A DNA stretch of 64,000 nt from Cytobacillus sp. NCCP-133 (GCF_026011715.1 NZ_BRVM01000011.1:1-64000), one strand, 5' to 3'. Shown: positions 43,638-51,752, counted from the first letter of the stretch. Translations and numbers: made by a program. Notes: generated by a model not told the origin, from the letters alone.

Positions 43638-45104
43638 ATGTTGATTACAACAAAAGTAGAAACATTCAATAACTACATTAATGGAGAATGGCAGGAATCA
43701 GCCAGCCAAAAAAATTTTTATAGCGTAAATCCTGCAAACACCGAAGATGTCGTTGGTGTTTTCCAGGCATCCAATGAAACCGATGTGAAGCTGGCCATCG
43801 AAGCTGCGAACGAAGCTTTTCCAGAATGGGCAGAAACTGCTCCATCCAAGCGGGCAGCCATTCTAAACAAAGCGGCAGCCATCCTGGAGGAAAATGCCGC
43901 CCAATATGCCGAAGAACTGTCTAGAGAAGAAGGAAAGCATGTCAATGATGCTAAAAATGAAGTGCTAAGATCTGCACAAACTCTTCGCTATTATGCAGTT
44001 GAAGGACAAAGCTTCACAGGCGAAACCTTCCCGAATGATGATCCGAATATGAAAGTATCGACGGAAAGGGAACCGCTCGGGGTAGTGAGTGTGATTACAC
44101 CTTGGAACTTTCCGATTTCCATTGCTGCCAGAAAAATCGCTCCCGCTTTAATTACAGGCAACACCGTTGTCTTTAAACCTTCATCAGATACTCCGCTAAT
44201 CGCTGTTCGGCTTGTTGAGGCATTGCAGCAGGCTGGCATACCAAAAGGTGTCCTGAACTTTGTAACTGGCAGGGCGTCTGATGTTGGGAACCCATTAATC
44301 ACTCATCCTGCTGTTAAAGCTGTAACTTTTACCGGTTCAACAGCTGCAGGTCAGGATATCCACCGCAAGAGCTCTTTCACTATCCGTACCCAAATGGAAC
44401 TTGGCGGGAAAAATCCGCTTGTTGTCATGGATGATGCCGATCTGGATCTTGCCGCAACTTTAACCGTAAATGGGGGTTTCTCACTGACTGGGCAAGCTTG
44501 TACAGGAACAAGCAGAGTCATCGTGATGAAAGAAGTAAAAGAAGCATACGTGCAAAAGTTAATTGAGAAAACGAGCGCTCTTAAAATCGGCAGCGGTTTT
44601 GAAGAGGGAGTTAAAATCGGACCGCTGGCTAATGAAAAGCAATTAAAAAATGTGCTGAAGTATATTGAGTTCGGCAAAGAAGATGGGGCTGAACTTGTAT
44701 TTGGCGGCGAACATTTAACTTCCGGGTCGTACGAAAAGGGCTTTTTCGTATCGCCAGCCATTTTCACAAATGTTAAACAAAATCACCGCATTGCCAAGGA
44801 AGAAATTTTTGGCCCTGTGATTGCCGTGATTGAAGTGGATACATATGAAGAAGCCATTGCAATTGCGAATGACGTTGACTATGGATTGTCTGCTTCGATC
44901 GTGACCAATAATTTAAAAACGGCAAACAGGTTTACGAAAGACATTCAGGCAGGGACGGTAAAAGTGAACCGGACAACTACCGGCAACTTGATCAACGCAC
45001 CGTTTGGCGGCTTGAAGCAATCCAGTACGGCTACCTTCCGGGAATCAGGTAGAGTTGGCCTTGAATTCTTTACTCAAGTAAAAACCGTCTACATCGGCTA
45101 CTAA
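43638..45104 (+). CDS. aldehyde dehydrogenase (NAD(P)+)
   Basis: A 488-residue ALDH-superfamily enzyme. Motifs are VITPWNFP near residue 155, FTGSTAAGQDI (cofactor), MELGGKNPLVVM with the general-base Glu near residue 255, and TGQACTGTSR with the catalytic Cys near residue 289. The end FFTQVKTVYIGY resembles 2,5-dioxovalerate and benzaldehyde-type members. It oxidises an aldehyde to the acid, fitting a step after the oxygenase. I chose the ATG at 43638; a GTG at 43632 is possible. It follows a repeat element, so it may have its own promoter; no GTATAC site is seen just before it. Confidence 0.9.
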   Translation: MLITTKVETFNNYINGEWQESASQKNFYSVNPANTEDVVGVFQASNETDVKLAIEAANEAFPEWAETAPSKRAAILNKAAAILEENAAQYAEELSREEGKHVNDAKNEVLRSAQTLRYYAVEGQSFTGETFPNDDPNMKVSTEREPLGVVSVITPWNFPISIAARKIAPALITGNTVVFKPSSDTPLIAVRLVEALQQAGIPKGVLNFVTGRASDVGNPLITHPAVKAVTFTGSTAAGQDIHRKSSFTIRTQMELGGKNPLVVMDDADLDLAATLTVNGGFSLTGQACTGTSRVIVMKEVKEAYVQKLIEKTSALKIGSGFEEGVKIGPLANEKQLKNVLKYIEFGKEDGAELVFGGEHLTSGSYEKGFFVSPAIFTNVKQNHRIAKEEIFGPVIAVIEVDTYEEAIAIANDVDYGLSASIVTNNLKTANRFTKDIQAGTVKVNRTTTGNLINAPFGGLKQSSTATFRESGRVGLEFFTQVKTVYIGY

Positions 45105-45125
45105 TTAGATAGAAGGAGAATGAAC

Positions 45126-45605
45126 ATGAAAACAGCCCTTAAATTGGAACTAGAAGAAGCAAAATTAATGATTGAAGCAGCCAAGGAAAAATCGGCAGAA
45201 ATCAATGTACTCGAAACGATTGCCATTGTCGACGATGGCGGCAGCGTTATTGCGCTGGAACGAATGAATGGTGCAAGAATTACAGGACCAGATATCGCTA
45301 TCGCCAAGGCTTACACTGCCTCCGGCCATAAGCGCTCTACACATTTATTCAATAAAGAGCCAAACGGCCCGGCACTGCCAGGAAATGAAGCATTCGGCAT
45401 TCAGCATATGCTTAACGGCAAGTTTGCTGTGTTTGTCGGCGGTTTCCCGATCGTGGTAAACGGAGAAGTAGTTGGAGGAATCGGAATTAGCGGCGGCAAT
45501 GGCGAGCAGGATACGACCGTAGGAATCGCTGCTTTACAAGCTCTTCAATCCTATCTGGAAAAAGACGGATATGAAGTTGTAACGGAAGCGAATATTAAAA
45601 AATAA
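45126..45605 (+). CDS. GlcG/HbpS-family protein
   Basis: A 159-residue protein of the GlcG/HbpS/PduO-C fold: LETIAIVDDGGSVIALERMNGARI near residue 30, IAIAKAYTASGHKRST near residue 58, GNEAFGIQHML and VNGEVVGGIGISGG near residue 115. Family members bind haem or cobalamin or occur as accessory proteins in glycolate and diol operons; the precise role is unknown. The ATG at 45126 has AGAAGGAGA at a good distance; an ATG at 45120 is too close. It starts 21 bp after the aldehyde dehydrogenase gene, so they are co-transcribed. Confidence 0.85.
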   Translation: MKTALKLELEEAKLMIEAAKEKSAEINVLETIAIVDDGGSVIALERMNGARITGPDIAIAKAYTASGHKRSTHLFNKEPNGPALPGNEAFGIQHMLNGKFAVFVGGFPIVVNGEVVGGIGISGGNGEQDTTVGIAALQALQSYLEKDGYEVVTEANIKK

Positions 45606-45699
45606 TAGAAAAGGGCCTCATTCGTTATGGCGATAGCGGAATGGGGTCCTTATTCAGTCATAAGGAACTTTTGGAGAAAGATTGGAGGGGGAGGATCGC

Positions 45700-46296
45700 A
45701 TGAAACCTTATCTTGAATTGGCGATAGGATTTGCCCGCACCGGTGTTACAGGGTATGGGGGAGGTCCTTCGACAATACCGCTGATTGAATATGAGGCGGT
45801 TAAAAAATATAAATGGATGAGCGAAGAAGAATTTGGGGAGATCTTAGCGCTGGCAAATACCATGCCTGGACCTATTGCAACAAAAATGGCAGCTTATATA
45901 GGTTTTAAAGTAAAAGGGGGAATGGGGGCAACCGTAGCCATTCTTACGCATATCCTGCCATCCATTATTGCCATGCTTGCCCTGCTTGGCGTGCTGTATT
46001 CGTTTCGCCAATCCCCTATCGTAAGTGGGATGGTTCAGGGAGTAACGCCTGTTATCGGCTTTATGCTTGCAGAAATGGCCTACCGTTTTTACCAAAAAGG
46101 GAGCAAGGGGCTCGGCATGCCAAAAACCATATTGCTCGCCGCTGTATCATTCCTATTTGTTCAATTTATGGGATGGCATCCGGGAATATTGATTGCGGCA
46201 GTCTTGATTTCCGCCTTCTACATTGCACATAAAAAAGAAAAGGCTGAGAAAAAGGTTAATGAAGAATTCATGCCAGCAAGGGAGAAAAGTTCATGA
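45700..46296 (+). CDS. chromate-transporter (CHR) family protein, N-terminal-type half
   Basis: A 198-residue membrane protein of the short CHR type, one half of a heterodimeric transporter. Signatures are FARTGVTGYGGGPSTIPLIE at the N-terminus and GEILALANTMPGPIATKMAAYIG near residue 47, with five to six membrane segments after. GGAGGGGGAGG precedes the ATG at 45700. Its stop overlaps the next gene as ATGA. In B. subtilis the paired short proteins YwrB/YwrA export chromate. Here the setting suggests another anion, perhaps a metabolite of the pathway. Confidence 0.87.
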   Translation: MKPYLELAIGFARTGVTGYGGGPSTIPLIEYEAVKKYKWMSEEEFGEILALANTMPGPIATKMAAYIGFKVKGGMGATVAILTHILPSIIAMLALLGVLYSFRQSPIVSGMVQGVTPVIGFMLAEMAYRFYQKGSKGLGMPKTILLAAVSFLFVQFMGWHPGILIAAVLISAFYIAHKKEKAEKKVNEEFMPAREKSS

Positions 46297-46823
46297 TTTA
46301 TTGGGATATTTTCTGGGCGTTTTTTATTGCGAATTTACTAGGATACGGAGGCGGACCGGCAACCATTCCGCTGATTCAGATTGAAGTGGTAAACAACAAT
46401 GGGTGGATGACGTTATCTGAGTTTGGGGATGTACTTGCAATTGCCAATGCCCTGCCTGGGCCGATTGCAACGAAAATGGCAGGCTTTATCGGCTACGAAT
46501 TGGGCGGGGTGTTAGGTGCGGCTATAGCTCTTGCAGCAACAATCCTTCCATCCGCTTTAGCTGTCATTTTGCTTTTTAAATTTGTTAACTTATTTAAAGA
46601 CTCGCCTAAAGTCAAGCTCATGACAAAGTCCGTGCAGCCGATCATTGCCGTGCTGCTGGCGATCATGGCCTATCAATTCTTTTTAACGGCATTCGAAAAT
46701 AGCGGTGTTATGCATCTTGTGCTGCTTGCAGCAGTCAGTTATTTCACATTAATCAAGTTTAAGGTGCATCCTTCTCTCGTTATATTTGGAGCCTTGTTTT
46801 ATGGAGGGATCTTCTTATCTTAA
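46293..46823 (+). CDS. chromate-transporter (CHR) family protein, second half
   Basis: A 176-residue partner of the preceding CHR protein and clearly its homologue: FIANLLGYGGGPATIPLIQIEVV and GDVLAIANALPGPIATKMAGFIG repeat the same two motifs. Five to six membrane segments. The start overlaps the upstream stop by 4 bp, so the two are translationally coupled and presumably form one transporter with antiparallel halves. The second GntR gene follows after 42 bp. Confidence 0.87.
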   Translation: MIYWDIFWAFFIANLLGYGGGPATIPLIQIEVVNNNGWMTLSEFGDVLAIANALPGPIATKMAGFIGYELGGVLGAAIALAATILPSALAVILLFKFVNLFKDSPKVKLMTKSVQPIIAVLLAIMAYQFFLTAFENSGVMHLVLLAAVSYFTLIKFKVHPSLVIFGALFYGGIFLS

Positions 46824-46865
46824 AGTCTATCGATCTATAAGAAAATAACAATAGCAGGTGGGAAA

Positions 46866-47552
46866 ATGGAAAAGACATGGGAGGAAAATCAACTAATATC
46901 TATACGAGAGCATGCTTATCTATACTTAAAGAAACTCATTTTAGAAGGGGAATACCAGGCTGGCGACCGGCTTGTTGAAAGGGAACTTGCTGCCAAGCTG
47001 AACATAAGCAGGACGCCAATCCGCGAGGCTTTGTTCCGGCTTGAATCACAAGGCTTTGTGAAAACTGTTCCCAGAAAAGGGGTTGTCATTTCCAATATTT
47101 CAGAGGAAGAAGTGCTGGAAGTATTTACGATTCTCTCTTCCCTTGAAGTCCTGGCTGTAAAATTAGCAGCCCAAAGATTGGATGAAGAAACAAAAAAAGA
47201 ATTGGATCGGAAAATTCAAGAACTAATGATGCTTGATGAACAAGATGAAGAGCATTTCAACTTTGAACATATTCAAATGAACAGGCTCATTAATAAAGCA
47301 TCCAAAAGCCCGAAATTATACGAAATCCTGTCTGGTCTTATCGACTTTATTCATATGGCTGCCAATATGGGATATGAAACACCCGGCAGAAGGAAAGACT
47401 CCTTAAAGGAACATATTGAAATTATGAAGGCATTGCGTGATCAAGATATTGAAATTGCAGAATATCTTATGAGAATTCATATAGAAAATTCGAAGAAAGC
47501 CTATATAGCTTACATGAAACGGATGAAAAAGAAGCATAATAGCAATCTATAA
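46866..47552 (+). CDS. GntR-family (FadR/FCD) transcription regulator, paralogue 2
   Basis: A 228-residue regulator similar along its whole length to the one at 34009: shared segments include AGDRLVERELA, NISRTPIREALFRLESQGFV and EVFTILSSLEVLAVKLA. The N-terminal winged helix and the C-terminal FCD ligand domain are intact. GCAGGTGG precedes the ATG. Two paralogues next to one operator family suggest overlapping or ligand-specific control of the island. Which protein binds which site cannot be told from sequence. Confidence 0.9.
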   Translation: MEKTWEENQLISIREHAYLYLKKLILEGEYQAGDRLVERELAAKLNISRTPIREALFRLESQGFVKTVPRKGVVISNISEEEVLEVFTILSSLEVLAVKLAAQRLDEETKKELDRKIQELMMLDEQDEEHFNFEHIQMNRLINKASKSPKLYEILSGLIDFIHMAANMGYETPGRRKDSLKEHIEIMKALRDQDIEIAEYLMRIHIENSKKAYIAYMKRMKKKHNSNL

Positions 47553-47583
47553 ACAGGCGTCTAGAGGGGAGAGCCTGTTTTCC
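47551..47583 (+). terminator. probable terminator after the second GntR gene
   Basis: AAACAGGC pairs with GCCTGTTT, followed by a short T-rich tail. Confidence 0.6.
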
Positions 47584-47683
47584 ATATCTTTGAAAGGGGT
47601 AAGGTTAATTAAGTAAATAGGAGAAAAAATTTAAAATAGAGTGGCTACAGAAGAAAAAACTTGAATTATTTAAAAGTTTTATA

Positions 47684-47722
47684 TTGTCTGAATATTATCT
47701 TTGTGGTATATTGTATACCAAG
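47684..47722 (+). promoter_or_regulatory. ferredoxin-2 promoter with putative GntR operator 11
   Basis: TTGTCT (47684-47689), exactly 17 bp, TATATT (47707-47712). ATTGTATACCAAG with core GTATAC at 47713-47718 abuts the -10 box, a classical repressor position. Confidence 0.65.
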
Positions 47723-47750
47723 AAGAGGAATGACAAGGAGGAAGTCGATC

Positions 47751-48101
47751 ATGCCAAATATCCATTTTGTAAACAGCCAAAAAAAGTTAGAGGTACCTGA
47801 AGATTCCAATATACTAAGAATGTCGCTTCGCTATGATGGAGAACTTCCAAATCGCTGCGGCGGCGGAATTTGCGGAACATGTGTCTTTAAAGCGGAAGAA
47901 GGATCGGAACATCTGGATAATGTCAAAATTCAGGAAAGAAGAAAATTAGGGGAAGAGTGGCTAGAGAAAGGCTATCGTTTAGGATGCCAGACATTTGTTA
48001 CAAACGGTGATATCGCTATCTCCTGGGACGAGGAAGTAACCAGCCAGGTGAAAAAGAGAAAGCCGGATAAATTAAAACCGACGGTATCTGCAAGCAAATG
48101 A
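47751..48101 (+). CDS. [2Fe-2S] plant-type ferredoxin 2
   Basis: A 116-residue ferredoxin with cluster ligands in RCGGGICGTCVF (CX4CX2C) near residues 37-45 and a fourth Cys in GYRLGCQTFV near residue 80, plus a basic C-terminal tail (KKRKPDKLKP). It differs enough from ferredoxin 1 (41222) to suggest a separate partner. The ATG at 47751 has AAGGAGGAAG upstream; the frame extends 30 codons further but overlaps the promoter and operator. It heads a group with the zinc-ribbon-like, RidA, Hyi-like and GarR-like genes. Confidence 0.9.
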   Translation: MPNIHFVNSQKKLEVPEDSNILRMSLRYDGELPNRCGGGICGTCVFKAEEGSEHLDNVKIQERRKLGEEWLEKGYRLGCQTFVTNGDIAISWDEEVTSQVKKRKPDKLKPTVSASK

Positions 48102-48111
48102 TTAACAAGCA

Positions 48112-48163
48112 TTTCAATGTGTAATGGACGAATCTATACAGAATCGCCTATTACACATTGAAA
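48112..48163 (+). other. long inverted repeat between the ferredoxin-2 and zinc-protein genes
   Basis: TTTCAATGTGTAAT (48112-48125) pairs perfectly with ATTACACATTGAAA (48150-48163). No T run follows on the plus strand, so it may stabilise or process the mRNA rather than end it. Confidence 0.5.
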
Positions 48164-48197
48164 GAGTGAAAAAAAAATAAAAAAAGTGGGTGAAATG

Positions 48198-48395
48198 ATG
48201 TGGGTTTGCAGCAACCATTTAAAAGAAGCCATACAATTATTGAAAACGCCTCATATTCGAAAAGCTCCGTACGAAATCAAATGTTCGCTTTGTGACAATC
48301 AGGCTTTTGCTAAAGTTTATTACACTCACCGGTCTTTCAAGTTCACGAAACAGCTTTATTCTTCATTAAAACAACGTGTTTCCCAGGAGGCTTAG
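48198..48395 (+). CDS. small zinc-ribbon-like protein
   Basis: A 65-residue basic protein with CX2H (WVCSNH) near the N-terminus and CX2C (KCSLCDN) near residue 30, a pattern that could hold one zinc ion. Family not recognised. The ATG at 48198 follows GTGGGTGAA weakly. It ends one base before the RidA start, and the RidA ribosome binding site lies inside its 3' end, so the two are coupled. Confidence 0.6.
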   Translation: MWVCSNHLKEAIQLLKTPHIRKAPYEIKCSLCDNQAFAKVYYTHRSFKFTKQLYSSLKQRVSQEA

Positions 48396-48396
48396 T

Positions 48397-48870
48397 ATGG
48401 AAGGAATAAAAAAGGGGATTGAAGAAAGGCTTGAGGAGTTAGAGATTCAGCTTCCTGTTTTAGTAGATATTAAGATGCCGTTTGAACCGGGTGTCATCTC
48501 AGGCAATATCGTCTTTCTATCCGGACAAACGCCAAGAGTTAATGGCGTTCAGAAGTATACGGGGACTGTTGGAGCGGATATCAGCATCGAGGAAGCGCAG
48601 GAAGCTGCACAAATCTGTACGTTAAATTTGCTGGCAGCCCTTAAAGGAATAATTGGAGATTTAAATAATGTCAAAAGAATTGTCAAAATGGATGGATATG
48701 TTGCTTCAACACATGATTTTAAAGACCATCCTTCCGTCATCAATGCCGCATCTGAACTGCTTCATAAAATTTTTGGCAAAGAGAATGGACACGCACGCAA
48801 AGCAGTGGGAATGGCCTCCCTGCCAGGAGGAGCTCCGGTAGAAATTGAAATGATAGTGGAAATTAAATAG
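48397..48870 (+). CDS. RidA-family (YjgF/YER057c/UK114) imine deaminase-like protein
   Basis: A 157-residue RidA-superfamily protein: FEPGVISGNIVFLSGQTPR near residue 29, AQEAAQICTLNLLAALKG near residue 67, and the terminal GHARKAVGMASLPGGAPVEIE with the Arg and Glu expected to hold enamine or imine acids. RidA proteins release ammonia from reactive imines formed by dehydratases and amino-acid dehydrogenases; other members hydrolyse amides or peracids in catabolic pathways. The longer N-terminus fits the catabolic subgroup. AGGAGG precedes the ATG at 48397. It may act on the imine made by the aspartate-dehydrogenase-like enzyme. Confidence 0.88.
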   Translation: MEGIKKGIEERLEELEIQLPVLVDIKMPFEPGVISGNIVFLSGQTPRVNGVQKYTGTVGADISIEEAQEAAQICTLNLLAALKGIIGDLNNVKRIVKMDGYVASTHDFKDHPSVINAASELLHKIFGKENGHARKAVGMASLPGGAPVEIEMIVEIK

Positions 48871-49110
48871 CTTTTTAAATCCTTTTATGGGCTGCTCAGT
48901 TGAATGAGCAGCTTTTTGTTTGGACATTCTTAAAGACTGTATAAATTTGCAATGAAAATGGAGTAGAACAAACTGGATTTTTGATATTTTAAGAAGAAAA
49001 AAGGGTTCTATTTACTTTTACCGAATTAATCTAATAAAGCTTGTCAAATGGCATTTATCTTCAATCTGGGAGAAGACCCAATTTTTCCTTTTAGAGTAAA
49101 GGAGGCTGTA

Positions 49111-49887
49111 ATGAATAGATATTCTGTAAATCTATCAACCGTTTTTACTGAGGTTCCTTTTTTAGAGCGTTTTAGAAAAGCTGCAGAAGCTGGTTTTTCT
49201 TCGGTTGAATGCCAATTTCCGTATGCTTATACAATAGAAGAAATCCGGAAAGAGCTTGACCAAAATCGATTATCAATGGAGCTGCTGAATTTGCCGCCTG
49301 GCAATTGGGAAAAAGGAGACAGGGGCCTAGCTGCTGATCCTAACCGGATTGAAGAATTTAAGAGATCAGTAACTGAAGGCATTCGCTATGCTAATGGACT
49401 TGGTGTTAAAAAAATTCATTGTATGGCTGGTGTTGTGTCTGCCAGCAGCGAAAAGGAAAAGGCAGCACAAGTGTATAAAAAGAATCTCTATTATGCCGGC
49501 TTGGGCATGGGGAAGGCTGGAATTTCTCTATTAATTGAACCGATTAACACAAATGATATGCCGGGCTATTTCTTGAATGATATCGGGCAGGCAGCAGAGA
49601 TCATAAAGGTAGTGAATTTGCAAAATGTGAAACTGCAATTTGATTTTTACCATATTGAAAGAATTCATGGTAACCCGCTTTCTTTCTATCAAAAATATAC
49701 AGATCTTACGGCACACGTTCAAATCGCGGACCATCCAGGCAGACATGAACCCGGCACTGGCAGAATGAATTATCAGGATATACTCCGGCATTTGGCGGCC
49801 ACAAATAAAAGCATGATCGGACTTGAATATAATCCGAAGTTCAGAAGCGAAGATAGCTTTGAATGGCTAAAAAGTTGGGGGCATTAA
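49111..49887 (+). CDS. hydroxypyruvate isomerase-like TIM-barrel protein
   Basis: A 258-residue xylose-isomerase-like TIM barrel matching Hyi length exactly: MNRYSVNLSTVFTEVPFLERF, GFSSVECQFPY, LLNLPPGNWEKGDRGLA near residue 62, LLIEPINTNDMPGYFLN near residue 145 and HVQIADHPGRHEPGTG near residue 205. Hyi interconverts hydroxypyruvate and tartronate semialdehyde; related members act on other keto-sugars. AAAGGAGG precedes the ATG at 49111. It lies 1 bp before the GarR-like gene, the usual functional partner. Confidence 0.87.
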   Translation: MNRYSVNLSTVFTEVPFLERFRKAAEAGFSSVECQFPYAYTIEEIRKELDQNRLSMELLNLPPGNWEKGDRGLAADPNRIEEFKRSVTEGIRYANGLGVKKIHCMAGVVSASSEKEKAAQVYKKNLYYAGLGMGKAGISLLIEPINTNDMPGYFLNDIGQAAEIIKVVNLQNVKLQFDFYHIERIHGNPLSFYQKYTDLTAHVQIADHPGRHEPGTGRMNYQDILRHLAATNKSMIGLEYNPKFRSEDSFEWLKSWGH

Positions 49888-49888
49888 G

Positions 49889-50779
49889 ATGAAGATTGGA
49901 TTTATTGGGACGGGTATAATGGGGTCGCGGATGGTCAAGCGTCTCCTTCTAAATGAATATGAGGTTCACGTCCATAACCGGACGATTGAAAAAGCGCAGC
50001 CGCTTATCGAACAGGGAGCGATCTATGCCGAATCCATCAGCTCACTAGCCCGTGATTGTGATGTGATTTGCACGTGCTTATCGATGCCAAAAGACGTTCT
50101 CGATGTCTACACAGGCTCCGGCGGCGTGATTGGGAATGCCCGGCCAGGAGCGATTTGCATAGACCTGACATCTGTGGGAGCCGATACCAGCAAAAAAGTA
50201 TTTGAGGCAGCAGCCGAAAAAGATATCAGTTATCTTGACTCTCCTGTAAGCGGAGGACCTGAGGGAGCAGAAAACGGAACCTTAACGATTATGGCTGGGG
50301 GAGAGAAAGGTGCATTTGAAAAAGTTGAGCCAATTTTAACTGTACTGGGTAAAACAATCGAGTACCTTGGCTCACCCGGGTCCGGCAGCATTGCCAAGCT
50401 GATCAATCAATATCTGGTAGCGGTCCATTCGCTTGCAGCTTCAGAGGCAATGGTAGCTGGAGCGGCTTACGGATTGGAGTCCGAGCAGCTTTTTAGCATT
50501 TTAAAGGCAAGCTATGGAGACAGCCGAATTCTGCGAAGGCATATGGAACAATACGTATTTGACCGCAATTTTACGCCTGGAGGAGCAGTGAAATATGTCC
50601 ATAAAGATGTCCGGCTTGCGAATCAGCTTTTCCAGGCAGCAGGGTTGGACGATGTAACCGGGCTGCTGGCTGAAAAGGCTTTTGAGCATGCAGCCGAACG
50701 TGGCCTAAGCGATCAAGATATGTCGGCAGTCATTCAGCCGCTGGAGGAAGCATCAGGAGTTTTGGTGAAGAGGAAATAA
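49889..50779 (+). CDS. 2-hydroxy-3-oxopropionate (tartronate semialdehyde) reductase-like
   Basis: A 296-residue beta-hydroxyacid dehydrogenase: the Rossmann motif IGFIGTGIMGSRMVKRLL, the substrate motif YLDSPVSGGPEGAENGTL near residue 116, and the catalytic lysine in SIAKLINQYLV near residue 170. GarR/GlxR enzymes reduce tartronate semialdehyde to D-glycerate with NAD(P)H; 3-hydroxyisobutyrate dehydrogenase is the close alternative. Pairing with the Hyi-like gene (1-bp gap) favours the tartronate semialdehyde role, but glyoxylate carboligase is absent here. A terminator follows, so this closes the island. Confidence 0.86.
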   Translation: MKIGFIGTGIMGSRMVKRLLLNEYEVHVHNRTIEKAQPLIEQGAIYAESISSLARDCDVICTCLSMPKDVLDVYTGSGGVIGNARPGAICIDLTSVGADTSKKVFEAAAEKDISYLDSPVSGGPEGAENGTLTIMAGGEKGAFEKVEPILTVLGKTIEYLGSPGSGSIAKLINQYLVAVHSLAASEAMVAGAAYGLESEQLFSILKASYGDSRILRRHMEQYVFDRNFTPGGAVKYVHKDVRLANQLFQAAGLDDVTGLLAEKAFEHAAERGLSDQDMSAVIQPLEEASGVLVKRK

Positions 50780-50787
50780 TCAATTAG

Positions 50788-50812
50788 CGGAGGCGAGTGT
50801 CCCTCCGTTTTT
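50788..50812 (+). terminator. terminator at the end of the catabolic island
   Basis: CGGAGG pairs with CCTCCG across an 8-nt loop, followed by five T. Confidence 0.82.
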
Positions 50813-50854
50813 ATCGTTTATTTGATGACGATGGTGAAAAGCCGGTTTGAAGGG

Positions 50855-50948
50855 AACTGACCGATATACTGGAAAAGTGGCCGATAAAATGAAAATTTGA
50901 CCGATATAAAGAAAAACTAACCGATAAACGCTGCAAACTGACCGATAA
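50855..50948. repeat. five tandem 20-bp units with CCGATA core
   Basis: CCGATA occurs at 50861, 50881, 50901, 50921 and 50942, with spacing 20, 20, 20 and 21 bp, each preceded by TGA, TGG or TAA and followed by an A-rich segment. The phase equals about two helical turns, so the cores lie on one face of the DNA. No open frame crosses the array. Confidence 0.7.
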
Positions 50949-51077
50949 AAGATCTGCTACCAAAAAAGATTGCTCTTAAAAGAAGCTTTTCCTATTAAAA
51001 TTTCAATCGATTGCTGTTATTCTAGTAAATAGATACAATAAAAACAAAAAAAGAATTGTTAAACTGGGAGAGCAGCG

Positions 51078-51752
51078 ATGAAGCGCAAAAAAAGCAAAAA
51101 AAGGGCAAAACGCAGTTCAAGTATAGCACTATGGTTGTTTACGATTATTTTTATCTTTGTATTAATCGATCAAGCTAAACAGCTGAAGATAGATGAAAAA
51201 ACGGTGACTCTCCTTCCTAATCCAGTGGCGGAGGAAGTTCAAAAATACACCCCTGTTCTTCAGAAGGAGCTTGAAAAAGTACAGCTCGAAGAATACACTG
51301 TTGTATTAGCAGCCATTATGCAGCAGGAAAGCAAAGGAAAGGGCGGGGACCCTATGCAGGCATCCGAATCTGCAGGCTTGCCGCCGAACTCCATCAAGGA
51401 TCCTGGGCAGAGCATCGAACAAGGAGTTAAGCATTTTTACCGTGCATTAGAATATGGGAATAAGAAAAATGTTGATTTTCCAACCGTGATCCAGGCATAT
51501 AACATGGGAATCGGCTATATCGATTTTGTTTCCCAGCAGGGCGGGAAGCACAGCGAGGAAACGGCAAAGGAATTTTCGCTAATCCAGGCTGAAAAGAACC
51601 CGGGAGTTTATAATTGCGGCGGCGACAAAAATAACTTCCGATATCCTTATTGTTATGGGGACTTCACATATACAACGAAGGTTACGAAAAATATAGAGAG
51701 TTTAACGGCAAGCAATTCTGGGGAAATTCCTCAGGATCTTTTGGATATTTAG
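51078..51752 (+). CDS. membrane-anchored lysozyme-like (CwlT/SLT-type) protein
   Basis: A 224-residue protein with a very basic N-terminus (KRKKSKKRAKR), one membrane segment (about residues 16-34) and an extracytoplasmic lysozyme-like domain: VVLAAIMQQESKGKGGDPMQASESAG near residue 75 with the catalytic-type Glu, SIEQGVKHFYRALE, VIQAYNMGIGYIDF and YGDFTYTTKV. This is the lysozyme-like family found in CwlT and phage or conjugative muramidases, here as a stand-alone chromosomal enzyme. It should cut glycan strands of peptidoglycan. A GGGAGAGC ribosome binding site precedes the ATG. Confidence 0.85.
   Translation: MKRKKSKKRAKRSSSIALWLFTIIFIFVLIDQAKQLKIDEKTVTLLPNPVAEEVQKYTPVLQKELEKVQLEEYTVVLAAIMQQESKGKGGDPMQASESAGLPPNSIKDPGQSIEQGVKHFYRALEYGNKKNVDFPTVIQAYNMGIGYIDFVSQQGGKHSEETAKEFSLIQAEKNPGVYNCGGDKNNFRYPYCYGDFTYTTKVTKNIESLTASNSGEIPQDLLDI

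Noticed and set aside
45612-45648. Terminator after the GlcG/HbpS-like gene
   Set aside because: An imperfect inverted repeat is present, but there is no real T run, so I left it out of the feature list.
34807-50779. Standard glyoxylate/glycerate pathway operon
   Set aside because: Hyi-like and GarR-like genes are present, but glyoxylate carboligase, glycerate kinase and allantoin or glycolate enzymes are missing, and the oxygenase, ferredoxins and creatininase do not fit that pathway.
50855-50948. Possible CRISPR-like array
   Set aside because: Units are contiguous at 20 bp with only a 6-10 bp conserved core and no unique spacers; no cas gene is present.
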